Below, piece after piece: positions 19,089 to 25,542 of a stretch of 25,542 nucleotides of DNA. The notes below the pieces were generated by a model, which was given only the letters and a program-made list of their open reading frames with translations, was not told the origin of the DNA and searched no databases. Both the position numbers and the translations under genes were made by a program. The number at the start of each line of letters is the position of its first letter. Position 1 is the stretch's first letter. Source of the DNA: a virus; IMG/VR virus record IMGVR_UViG_3300048030_000132, positions 1 to 25,542 of that record. One strand, written 5' to 3'.

Positions 19089-19610
19089 ATGCATAAACTA
19101 ATTATTTGTGCCGCATTATTTGTGGCGACTATCTCTTCAACGTCATCTCTAGATGCAAAAGGATTGTTCACTTCGGAAGAACGAGCTGAAATGTGGTGCT
19201 TGGCACAGAACATTTATTATGAAGCACGTGGCAGTAATAGAGCAGACAGAGTAGCAGTAGCAGATGTAGTTCTTAATCGTGTAGAAGATACACGTTATCC
19301 AAATACAATCTGCGAAGTAGTAAAACAAGGCAAACAAAAGCCTAGTTGGAAAGATCCTACTGTGATGGTAATGGTGCGTAATGCATGTCAGTTCTCATGG
19401 TATTGTGATGGCAAAGCAGATGATCCAAAGGATTTAGATTCTTGGGTTGATTCACAACAGATTGCATATAATATTATAACATGGAATGACGGTCGAGGCT
19501 TAACAGAAGGATCAACACATTATCATGCAGATTATGTAAAACCGGAATGGGCCCGTGAGATGCAATTGGTCGGACGCATAGGTGTTCATATATTTTATAG
19601 GTGGGAGTAA
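19089..19610 (+). CDS. SleB-type cell-wall hydrolase (candidate endolysin)
   Basis: The 173-aa protein opens with a hydrophobic segment, MHKLIICAALFVATISSTSS, which is either a cleaved signal peptide or a signal-anchor. The rest fits the SleB/Hydrolase_2 family: WCLAQNIYYEARGSNRADR with the expected catalytic Glu in YYEARGS, VAVADVVLNRV, a CQFSWYCDGK block, and LTEGSTHYHADYVKPEWA followed by GVHIFYR. SleB enzymes are lytic transglycosylases or amidases acting on peptidoglycan. With an N-terminal export segment it could reach the periplasm without a holin pore, as signal-arrest-release endolysins do. It stands between a late-type promoter and the coiled-coil membrane protein gene. Confidence 0.85.
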   Translation: MHKLIICAALFVATISSTSSLDAKGLFTSEERAEMWCLAQNIYYEARGSNRADRVAVADVVLNRVEDTRYPNTICEVVKQGKQKPSWKDPTVMVMVRNACQFSWYCDGKADDPKDLDSWVDSQQIAYNIITWNDGRGLTEGSTHYHADYVKPEWAREMQLVGRIGVHIFYRWE

Positions 19611-19640
19611 TCCGCTTAGTTAATTTACCATAGAAAAAGG

Positions 19641-19648
19641 CTTAAATA
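19641..19648 (+). promoter_or_regulatory. TAAATA-type box just before the coiled-coil protein start
   Basis: CTTAAATA, four bases from ATG 19653. If it is a promoter the mRNA would have almost no leader. The AAAGG at 19636-19640 could instead serve as ribosome binding site on RNA started further upstream. Confidence 0.25.
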
Positions 19649-19652
19649 CTAG

Positions 19653-21824
19653 ATGTTCTTAGCAATTTTAACACTCATCACAGCATTGTGTATCAGTGCT
19701 GTGGCAATATATTACTCGGTCGCAGGATTGGTTGCAATCTTTGCGGCTGCCGCAATACCCATTATGATTATGGGCGGTGTACTTGAAGTAGGTAAACTAG
19801 TTACCGCAGTATGGTTACACAAATATTGGAAACAAGCAACATGGTGGCTTAGAAGCTATCTAAGTATCGCTGTTGTTGTTTTAATGCTTATTACATCAAT
19901 GGGCATTTTTGGCTTCCTATCAAAAGCACACATTGAACAAACTAGTGCAAGCGAAGAAAGTATTGCTAGAATAGAATCTATTGATACTGAGACTGCAAGA
20001 TTAATGTCAGTTATTGGTAGAGCCGAAAACAAGATACGTGATTTAGAAAACAGTGGTATGGGTGCAGATGCAAATATCCAATCACAAATTGACAAAGAAC
20101 AAGAACGTATTGACAAAGCGTTTGAACGTATTCAACCTGCTATCCAACAACAGAATCAAATTATTACAGATGCAAGAGCTTCTGATAACAATCGTACTAA
20201 ACCGTATGAAGATCAACTTGCAAGTATTACAGCAGAGATCTTACGTTTAGAAACTAGTGCAAAAGAATACGAAACTAAGATTGAAAATTTAGATACAGAC
20301 TCAAGCGGTGTAGAACCTCTACTAGCACAGATAGCACAACTAGAAGAGGAAATTATACGTGTCACAAATCAACTCAACTCAAAAGAACAACAACAAATTA
20401 GAGCAGGTCAAGCAATCATTGGTGTCACAAGTGATGGGCTGTTTGGTGGCAACACTAGAACTGCTCTCGCTAAATGGGTTCAAGGACAAAGAGACAGAAT
20501 TACACAAATCCAAGGCGAAGTCGCACAAGTACGCAAAGATGCAACAGCACAAGTAGATGCTGAAAGAGTAAGACTAGCAGACGTAGTTAAAGATATTCGC
20601 ACAGTGCAAATACCTGCACTGAAAGATCGCGAACTTACTATGTTAGGTAAGATTGATGAAGTGCGTCAAACTGAATCTCCAGTTATACAAACAGCAAGAG
20701 ACGAAATACAAAGACTACGTGAGAGTGCAGAATCGCAAGTTGCACAGTCACAAGCTCTTATAGAAAGATTACAACAACAATTAGCAAATAGAGATAACGC
20801 AGACGAAGTTCAAACGGCCATAGACGAACAACTAGAACGTGTTCGAACAGCGTCATTTGAAATTGAAACATTAACTGATGAGAAGTATGAGCTAGAAGCA
20901 GAGTACAGAAAATTAGAAGCAGAAGTAGGCCCTGTAAAATATATTGCAGAGTTTGTTTACGGTGAGGCCGCAGATAGTAATATGCTTGAAGAAGCAGTAC
21001 GTTGGGTAATTATTATCATTATCTTTGTATTTGATCCACTAGCAGTCTTACTATTGATAGCAAGCCAATATACCTTTGAGTTTAGACGTAAACAACTTGA
21101 AGATGACGGCGGTGAACGTCTTCGGCTCGAGAGAGAAGAATACGAACGAGCAAGAGCACAACGCATAATTGACAACCCTGGCTTTGATATTGATGATTCT
21201 GCGCCACCTGCGGAACAAAAGGAAGAAATAGATGACAGAAACGGAATCGAAACCGGAGGAACGGTTGAAGGCCCTATTGTGTCACCTACCGCTGGAACCG
21301 GAGATAGCGGAGGAGACGCTTCCGAGGGAGTGGCTTTGGCCGGAGAAAACAAAGGAGTACAGTTAGATGGAGCAATGGATCAATCTACAGATGGCAATAT
21401 ACAAGATGACAATGTGGAATCTAATGAACGAGATAGAGAAGCCAATGATGAGGAAAGTCTATCAGGACGGAGCGATGTGGAATCTGACGAAGAACAAGTT
21501 CCTAACAGTAGCGAAGCCCAAGAAAGAACTACTACCGAGCAGGACACCAGAGGAAGTGCTACAGCATCTGAAGAGGTAGCTGTTAGAGAACTTGAGTATG
21601 CAGAAAAAGAAAAAGATGAAACCTACCAAATAAACAAAGAACAATGGAAACAGGATCATCCTAACGAAACTATTAAATTACAAAAAGCATTATATATTGA
21701 AGGCAAGATAGATAAATTGCCTTGGGAATCAGAAGAACCTTTAATCAAACAAGAAACAGGATATATACAGAACGAAGAACAAAATTCAGATAAACTGTGG
21801 AATAAGATTAAAGACAATGACTGA
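19653..21824 (+). CDS. Large coiled-coil membrane protein with a peptidoglycan-binding-like motif, 723 aa
   Basis: Domain order: hydrophobic segments at residues 2-46 (two helices) and about 68-92 (SYLSIAVVVLMLITSMGIFG), then a long helical coiled coil (about 95-440), another membrane segment at about 448-472 (WVIIIIIFVFDPLAVLLLIA), and an acidic, disordered C terminus rich in Glu, Asp, Gly and Ser (about 490-640), with a more ordered last part. Residues 257-279 read GVTSDGLFGGNTRTALAKWVQ, which fits a peptidoglycan-binding domain 1 core (D-G-x-F-G-x3-T-x2-A-L). The coiled coil is therefore probably periplasmic. The gene is conserved in marine T4-like phages, role unknown. Possible roles are envelope tethering, lysis control or superinfection exclusion. 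Confidence 0.75.
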   Translation: MFLAILTLITALCISAVAIYYSVAGLVAIFAAAAIPIMIMGGVLEVGKLVTAVWLHKYWKQATWWLRSYLSIAVVVLMLITSMGIFGFLSKAHIEQTSASEESIARIESIDTETARLMSVIGRAENKIRDLENSGMGADANIQSQIDKEQERIDKAFERIQPAIQQQNQIITDARASDNNRTKPYEDQLASITAEILRLETSAKEYETKIENLDTDSSGVEPLLAQIAQLEEEIIRVTNQLNSKEQQQIRAGQAIIGVTSDGLFGGNTRTALAKWVQGQRDRITQIQGEVAQVRKDATAQVDAERVRLADVVKDIRTVQIPALKDRELTMLGKIDEVRQTESPVIQTARDEIQRLRESAESQVAQSQALIERLQQQLANRDNADEVQTAIDEQLERVRTASFEIETLTDEKYELEAEYRKLEAEVGPVKYIAEFVYGEAADSNMLEEAVRWVIIIIIFVFDPLAVLLLIASQYTFEFRRKQLEDDGGERLRLEREEYERARAQRIIDNPGFDIDDSAPPAEQKEEIDDRNGIETGGTVEGPIVSPTAGTGDSGGDASEGVALAGENKGVQLDGAMDQSTDGNIQDDNVESNERDREANDEESLSGRSDVESDEEQVPNSSEAQERTTTEQDTRGSATASEEVAVRELEYAEKEKDETYQINKEQWKQDHPNETIKLQKALYIEGKIDKLPWESEEPLIKQETGYIQNEEQNSDKLWNKIKDND

Positions 21825-22215
21825 TATCAAATTAATTACACCACCTGATAGACTCTACACGAACGAAGCAAGTGTACTTGCTATATACCCAAGTAAGTTT
21901 GTAAAAGAAGAATTACAAACAGTGCTTCTAGATGTTGATGTTCCTATTCATTTATACTTGTATGATCAAAAGGAAGACGATGACCAATACGAATGGTTAA
22001 TTGATGTCTTTCAACAAGTTGATTATGTAATATTAGATATTGATAACTGTCCTTCAAATATTAGAGATATGGCAAGCTATTTTATGTCAAGAGATAAAAC
22101 TTTCTGGTTGACAAAAGGAGAGAACCTATTGTATAATATAATAAGTAAGAACCGGGTTTATTCATTAGAGTTTTTACCAATGCTGTTAGGAGGCAAATTT
22201 GAGACAGAACAATAA
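21817..22215 (+). CDS. Conserved marine phage hypothetical, 132 aa
   Basis: ATG 21817 overlaps the preceding gene by 8 bases. The protein looks like a small Rossmann-type alpha/beta domain: TDIKLITPPDRLYTNEASVL, VDVPIHLYLYDQKEDD, VDYVILDIDNCPSNIRDMAS and DKTFWLTKGEN lie on successive strand-helix units. A similar order is known to me from other marine myoviruses, with no role assigned. No signal peptide or membrane segment. It contains a sigma70-type promoter (22108-22137) for the following bS21 gene. Confidence 0.76.
   Translation: MTDIKLITPPDRLYTNEASVLAIYPSKFVKEELQTVLLDVDVPIHLYLYDQKEDDDQYEWLIDVFQQVDYVILDIDNCPSNIRDMASYFMSRDKTFWLTKGENLLYNIISKNRVYSLEFLPMLLGGKFETEQ
22108..22137 (+). promoter_or_regulatory. 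Sigma70-type promoter inside the 21817 gene, for bS21
   Basis: TTGACA (22108-22113), 18-base spacer, TATAAT (22132-22137). Start near 22144, 55 bases before the bS21 start codon. The spacer carries AGGAGAG, which is not placed to act as a ribosome site for bS21. Confidence 0.65.
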
Positions 22216-22447
22216 AAGAAAAAATTACCAAAAAGGTACACAACCAGACGGTCTAACTGTTGAAGTACGTAATGGTGATTTTAATGGTGCAATGCGTAGA
22301 TTTAAAAAGAAAGTACAAGAAGCAGGCATCATCCAAGAAGTACGTGAAAGACAATTTTATGAAAAGCCTAGTGCTAAACGTAAGAAAGCAAAAGCCGCAG
22401 GCAGAGCCCGTTGGCTTAAAAAACAACGCAAATTAAACGAACTGTAA
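22199..22447 (+). CDS. rpsU: Ribosomal protein bS21 homologue
   Basis: 82-aa basic protein. Residues 20-70 fit the bS21 family: VEVRNGDFNGAMRRFKKKVQ, EAGIIQEVRERQFYEKPS and KRKKAKAAGRARW, with the typical helix-Lys/Arg pattern. bS21 joins the small subunit near the 16S rRNA 3' end and helps choose start sites. I use TTG 22199 as start because a perfect AGGAGG (22188-22193) lies 5 bases upstream; there is no ATG before the conserved part. The N-terminal extension (MRQNNKRKNYQKGTQPDG) is longer than in cellular bS21. Phage bS21 has been reported from pelagiphages, which suits the host guess. It could replace or compete with host bS21 on phage mRNAs (inference). Confidence 0.9.
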   Translation: MRQNNKRKNYQKGTQPDGLTVEVRNGDFNGAMRRFKKKVQEAGIIQEVRERQFYEKPSAKRKKAKAAGRARWLKKQRKLNEL

Positions 22448-22458
22448 GGTAACGCAAC

Positions 22459-23037
22459 ATGGCAATGAATGCAGAACCTTGGTTTCCTAGTGTTATATGG
22501 AACGCTAACACACAAGGACTTGATAACAGTGTTTTAAAATCTTATGCATACGAACGTAAAAAAACTGATGTTGGCCGCAGTATTAGTAATTACGGCGGTT
22601 GGCAAAGTAGTGATGTTCGTCCCGGTGATTGTGCTGAACTAGATAAACTTGTTGAATATTTAGAAGCTGAACTAAATGAAATAGCAACTGGTGTTGGACT
22701 AAAACCAATTACTGTTTATAACTTATGGATAAACATTAATCCACCCGGTAGTTATAATGTTGAACACAATCATATGAATTCTGTTTTAAGTGGAGTTTAT
22801 TATATCGATGCACACGAGTCTCAAGGCAATATCAATTTTATGAGAAATGACGGTGCTGAATATCATTTGCAAGATAATATAGTTGAGCAAGTTCATCACT
22901 TTAATTCTTCCAAAACAACATATCCTGCAAAGACCGGAGCATTGTATGTTTTTCCCGGATGGTTAAAACACAGTGTAGACGGTAACAGTACTGATAAAGA
23001 CAGAATTAGTATATCGTTTAACACAGGTGTTAAATGA
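22459..23037 (+). CDS. 2OG-Fe(II) oxygenase
   Basis: The 192-aa protein contains a double-stranded beta-helix with iron ligands suggested by EHNHMNSVLSGVYYID (His cluster at about residues 101-104) and a distal His in LKHSVDG, with the 2-oxoglutarate Arg in DRISISFN. The phrase HNHMNSVLSGVYYI is typical of the putative 2OG-Fe(II) oxygenase family found in T4-like phages. The family hydroxylates proteins, nucleic acids or small molecules. The substrate is unknown; DNA base modification or a host regulator are options. Site TAAGGT (22445-22450) precedes ATG 22459. Confidence 0.85.
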   Translation: MAMNAEPWFPSVIWNANTQGLDNSVLKSYAYERKKTDVGRSISNYGGWQSSDVRPGDCAELDKLVEYLEAELNEIATGVGLKPITVYNLWININPPGSYNVEHNHMNSVLSGVYYIDAHESQGNINFMRNDGAEYHLQDNIVEQVHHFNSSKTTYPAKTGALYVFPGWLKHSVDGNSTDKDRISISFNTGVK

Positions 23038-23252
23038 GTGACGTAGCGGCAATATCACCAATCAATGTTATAAGTGCATATACTAGGGTAACACCGACAG
23101 GTCCACATGAAACAGTAACACATGTTAAACACACACAGCAAGATGGCGGATCAGTCAAAGTACAATCGATAAGTTATACAACTTACAATGTTAGAGGTGA
23201 ACTACAAGCACCTCAAAAGCCAGTAGGCTCAAACTTAGATATAATGATATAA
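23034..23252 (+). CDS. Small phage hypothetical, 72 aa
   Basis: Overlaps the oxygenase stop by four bases (ATGA). Short and polar, with Thr, Val and Gln-rich strands ([40 protein letters not shown]). No membrane or signal segment and no known motif. Likely beta-structured; it could be a small partner of the oxygenase because of the coupling, but no role can be given. Confidence 0.7.
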   Translation: MSDVAAISPINVISAYTRVTPTGPHETVTHVKHTQQDGGSVKVQSISYTTYNVRGELQAPQKPVGSNLDIMI

Positions 23253-23263
23253 AGGTAAAAAAA

Positions 23264-24415
23264 ATGCGTATTGAAGAAGATATGAAACTTGACTACAAGG
23301 ATGTTCTTATTCGTCCTAAGCGAAGCACACTAGGTAGTCGTAAGGAAGTAGATCTTGAACGTGGATTTACATTTCGTAATTACAAACCAGAGTTTCCAGA
23401 TAACGCAGTATACAGACACTATCGTGGTGTTCCTATTATGGCTTCTAATATGGATGGTGTCGGCACATTTGAAATGGCTGATACACTTGCTAAACAAAAG
23501 ATTATGACTTGTTTAGTTAAGACATATGCAGTAAATGAGTTAGTTAATTTTTTCGATAGTGTGATGCACGAGCGTACAGAATATGTTGCAATGAGCATTG
23601 GTATTACAGATGCAGATCATCTAAAGTTTAGAAATGTATACGAACAAACAGGCAATCAATTGAAGTATGTTTGTATTGATGTAGCAAATGGTTATTCCGA
23701 GAGATTTGCTACGTTTGTAAAAGAATTTAGAAACCAGTATCCTAACATCGTTATTATTGCAGGTAATGTAGTTACTGGTGAAATGACAGAGGAGTTAATT
23801 CTAAGTGGAGCAGATATTGTTAAAGTTGGTATTGGCCCTGGGAGTGTTTGCACTACTCGTATCCAAACTGGCGTTGGTTACCCTCAGCTTTCTGCTGTTA
23901 TCGAATGTGCAGACGCCGCTCACGGCCTTGGCGGTCACGTTATCGCTGATGGTGGCTGTACTTGTCCTGGTGATGTGGCTAAAGCATTTGCTGGAGGTGC
24001 TGATTTCGTTATGCTAGGAGGCATGCTTGCTGGGCACGATGAAGGCGGTGGCGAAGTAATCACTAGACATTATGTAACAAATGAAATAGAATATGAAGTT
24101 GGCAATCATTTAGATAATCGCAAACAAAAAGTAGAAGAAAAAAAGTTTGTACAGTTCTACGGAATGTCAAGTGAAAGCGCAAATGACAAGCACTTTGGTG
24201 GCTTGAAGGAGTATAGAAGCAGTGAAGGAAGAACGGTTCTTGTGCCTTACAGAGGCTCAGTGGAAACCACTACTCAAAATATATTGGGTGGTGTGCGTAG
24301 TACTTGTACTTATGCTGGCGCAGTGCGATTGAAACACCTAATGAGATGTGCAACATTTGTACGTTGTACACAAACTCACAATGGCGTTTATGAAAAATCA
24401 ACAATAGGTAACTGA
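23264..24415 (+). CDS. guaC: GMP reductase
   Basis: Converts GMP to IMP and ammonia with NADPH. TIM-barrel protein of the IMPDH/GMPR family; motifs: [13 protein letters not shown] near the N terminus, [33 protein letters not shown] with catalytic C196, [20 protein letters not shown], and [20 protein letters not shown]. The run [13 protein letters not shown] and the absence of CBS domains favour GMPR over IMPDH. 383 aa against about 346 in E. coli, the extra length being a variable insert after AGHDEGGGE and at the end. ATG 23264 is used; 23282 also possible (MKLDYKDV). Bases 23830-24055 use C- and G-ending codons more than the rest. It overlaps the next gene by one codon (TGATG). Confidence 0.93.
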   Translation: MRIEEDMKLDYKDVLIRPKRSTLGSRKEVDLERGFTFRNYKPEFPDNAVYRHYRGVPIMASNMDGVGTFEMADTLAKQKIMTCLVKTYAVNELVNFFDSVMHERTEYVAMSIGITDADHLKFRNVYEQTGNQLKYVCIDVANGYSERFATFVKEFRNQYPNIVIIAGNVVTGEMTEELILSGADIVKVGIGPGSVCTTRIQTGVGYPQLSAVIECADAAHGLGGHVIADGGCTCPGDVAKAFAGGADFVMLGGMLAGHDEGGGEVITRHYVTNEIEYEVGNHLDNRKQKVEEKKFVQFYGMSSESANDKHFGGLKEYRSSEGRTVLVPYRGSVETTTQNILGGVRSTCTYAGAVRLKHLMRCATFVRCTQTHNGVYEKSTIGN

Positions 24416-25089
24416 TGATTTATTATGAACCTGTTCCAATAGAAGAACACAGTAATCTTATTGGTGATAATTTTAGCAAAAGATTCGCAGAAGAAATGTA
24501 TGAATACTATCGTCCTTTTATTAAAAAAGGTAGGACTATTCAACTTGCAAAAGAAACTTGGGAGTATGCTGTTGCTGATAGTATTGATAGCGGAGAGTGG
24601 GTTGGCGCAGGAAAAAACATTATTGATGTAAAAGCACCTAACCTTGACATTGATGTTAAAGGTTTGAGTTGCGGGCATATTGCTGGCACTACTACAGAAG
24701 CAAGTATTTTACAAAACAATAAATTAGAAAACGATAACTTTGCAACTTTGTTTGAAAACAAAGACTTTCAGAGTTTAAAGGATATGTTTGTTGATCCGTT
24801 TGTTGAAAAAATAAAAGGAACAACTAATTTACACATACTTTGTGCAGTAAGAGAAAAGAAAGCACACAAGGTACACTATTGTTTGTTAAAAGTTGTAGAA
24901 AAGCCTAACAAAAACTTTGTGAAAGAAATGTATATGGATGCAAAACGCAGTGTAAGCGTACCAATGATAGATCCTAAGTATGGCCGAACATACTTATATA
25001 TTCCTAAAAGAAGGTTAGAGATTAGACTAAAAATGGACGAAATGTCTAAGTTTAGTGTCTTTTCACATTCAATAGATTTAGAAGAATAG
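24415..25089 (+). CDS. Possible restriction-endonuclease-fold (PD-(D/E)XK) protein, 224 aa
   Basis: ATG 24415 overlaps the guaC stop (TGATG). The segment NIIDVKAPNLDIDVKGLS at about residues 65-82 has the order acidic residue, short loop, D-x-K expected of a PD-(D/E)XK core, and TWEYAVADSIDSG before it could supply the upstream Glu. A strand-rich segment (TTNLHILCAVREKKAHKVHY) follows. It ends with a basic helical part (RRLEIRLKMDEMSK). No methylase or sequence-specificity partner is next to it. The nuclease role is an inference from one motif; a non-catalytic family member is equally possible. Confidence 0.6.
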   Translation: MIYYEPVPIEEHSNLIGDNFSKRFAEEMYEYYRPFIKKGRTIQLAKETWEYAVADSIDSGEWVGAGKNIIDVKAPNLDIDVKGLSCGHIAGTTTEASILQNNKLENDNFATLFENKDFQSLKDMFVDPFVEKIKGTTNLHILCAVREKKAHKVHYCLLKVVEKPNKNFVKEMYMDAKRSVSVPMIDPKYGRTYLYIPKRRLEIRLKMDEMSKFSVFSHSIDLEE

Positions 25090-25092
25090 CAT

Positions 25093-25100
25093 GGTAAATA
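25093..25100 (+). promoter_or_regulatory. Candidate late-type promoter before groEL
   Basis: GGTAAATA, the same octamer as at 3553, 27 bases before ATG 25128, with AAGGAG (25112-25117) between. Confidence 0.5.
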
Positions 25101-25127
25101 ATTTTATAAACAAGGAGATAGAGATAC

Positions 25128-25542
25128 ATGTCTGAAGCAGACTTAACTTCAAAAATGGTACGGTTTGGTGAAGAGAATCGTACTGCTTTATTAGAAGGTG
25201 TTAACATACTTTCAAACGCTGTTAGGACTACACTAGGTCCTAAAGGTCGTAATGTAATTATTCAAGTACCGTTGAAACAACCAGTAGTTACAAAAGACGG
25301 TGTTACAGTAGCTCAAGAAGTTATGTTAGACGACCCATTAGAAAACATGGGCGCACAAATGGTATTAGAAGCCGCAAGAAGAACTAATACTGATGCTGGT
25401 GATGGCACTACTACAGCTACAGTTTTAACACAAGCAATTATCACTGAAGGATTAAAACTTGTAACAGCTGGTATGAATCCTATGGATTTAAAAAGAGGTA
25501 TTGATGCAACTGTAGAAGTTATTGCTGATAACTTAGATAAGC
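25128..25542 (+). CDS. groEL: GroEL chaperonin, N-terminal part (cut by the right edge)
   Basis: ATG 25128 with AAGGAG (25112-25117) 10 bases upstream. The 138 residues seen cover the equatorial ATP site: [35 protein letters not shown] and [13 protein letters not shown], in the normal order and spacing. ENMGAQMV is also kept. The N terminus is slightly diverged from cellular GroEL ([17 protein letters not shown]). GroEL folds proteins in an ATP-driven double ring and normally needs GroES; T4 itself encodes gp31 in place of GroES. Whether a co-chaperonin lies downstream cannot be seen. A phage-encoded GroEL may help fold its own capsid proteins. Confidence 0.95.
   Translation, partial: MSEADLTSKMVRFGEENRTALLEGVNILSNAVRTTLGPKGRNVIIQVPLKQPVVTKDGVTVAQEVMLDDPLENMGAQMVLEAARRTNTDAGDGTTTATVLTQAIITEGLKLVTAGMNPMDLKRGIDATVEVIADNLDK

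Noticed and set aside
23264-24415. IMP dehydrogenase as the identity of the TIM-barrel gene
   Set aside because: No CBS domains, and the [13 protein letters not shown] and ECADAAHG blocks match GMP reductase better.
1-25542. tRNA genes, CRISPR arrays, insertion sequences, integrase or attachment sites
   Set aside because: None seen: no cloverleaf with GTTCRA-type T-arm apart from the tmRNA, no spaced direct repeats, no transposase or integrase motifs.
1-25542. Cyanophage origin
   Set aside because: Many genes have cyanophage-like relatives, but no photosynthesis or pentose-phosphate genes are here, the tmRNA looks alphaproteobacterial, and bS21 suits pelagiphages. Not excluded, only less likely.

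Overview
The window looks like a stretch of a T4-like myovirus genome from the ocean. It is AT-rich and very tightly packed. Almost all genes lie on the + strand with overlaps such as ATGA or TAATG, and many are small conserved hypotheticals of the kind found in marine T4-like phages. It carries class Ia ribonucleotide reductase (nrdA, nrdB) with glutaredoxin, a PD-(D/E)XK exonuclease, a thermonuclease, a 2OG-Fe(II) oxygenase, and repeated TAAATA boxes that resemble the T4 late promoter TATAAATA. No photosynthesis gene is present here. A circularly permuted tmRNA with alphaproteobacterium-like sequence and a phage-borne ribosomal protein bS21 suggest an alphaproteobacterial host, perhaps SAR11/Pelagibacter. 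This host assignment is inference.

Layout. 1-269: start of a class 3 lipase-like gene on the minus strand. 356-3534: five-gene operon containing a Pol-beta-type nucleotidyltransferase next to a ligase-like covalent nucleotidyltransferase. 3620-3871: a small gene with its own promoter and terminator. 3942-7277: small conserved proteins and a 337-aa acidic, Cys-cluster protein that ends at an A10 run, after which a -1 frame stays open. 7341-10355: exonuclease, a beta-helix tail fibre/spike and a conserved hypothetical. 10389-15477: nrdA, nrdB, grx, an Sm-like protein, a HAD hydrolase, a basic 58-aa protein and a small membrane protein. 15525-16038: two small proteins. 16039-16495: non-coding, with a dual promoter, the permuted tmRNA and its terminator. 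16496-17296: a secreted outer-membrane-barrel-like protein. 17390-19610: membrane protein, thermonuclease, HTH-like protein, conserved basic protein and a SleB-type cell-wall hydrolase. 19653-22447: a large coiled-coil membrane protein, a hypothetical and bS21. 22459-25542: 2OG oxygenase, hypothetical, GMP reductase, possible restriction-fold nuclease, and the start of groEL, which is cut by the window end.

How the genes may work together. NrdAB, glutaredoxin, the HAD hydrolase and GMP reductase would reshape nucleotide pools for an AT-rich phage genome. tmRNA, bS21 and GroEL form a translation and proteostasis set acting on the host ribosome, stalled messages and protein folding. The nucleotidyltransferase/ligase-like pair could belong to nucleic-acid end repair. 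SleB hydrolase, the XhlA-like small membrane protein and the coiled-coil membrane protein are candidates for lysis or envelope functions.

Two promoter classes are visible. One is sigma70-type (TTGACA, 16-18 bp, TATAAT-like). The other is the T4-late-type TAAATA box. They overlap exactly in front of the tmRNA. Several promoters are nested inside inverted repeats. The clearest is at 18571-18637, where one hairpin holds an intrinsic terminator, a -10 box and the next gene's ribosome binding site.
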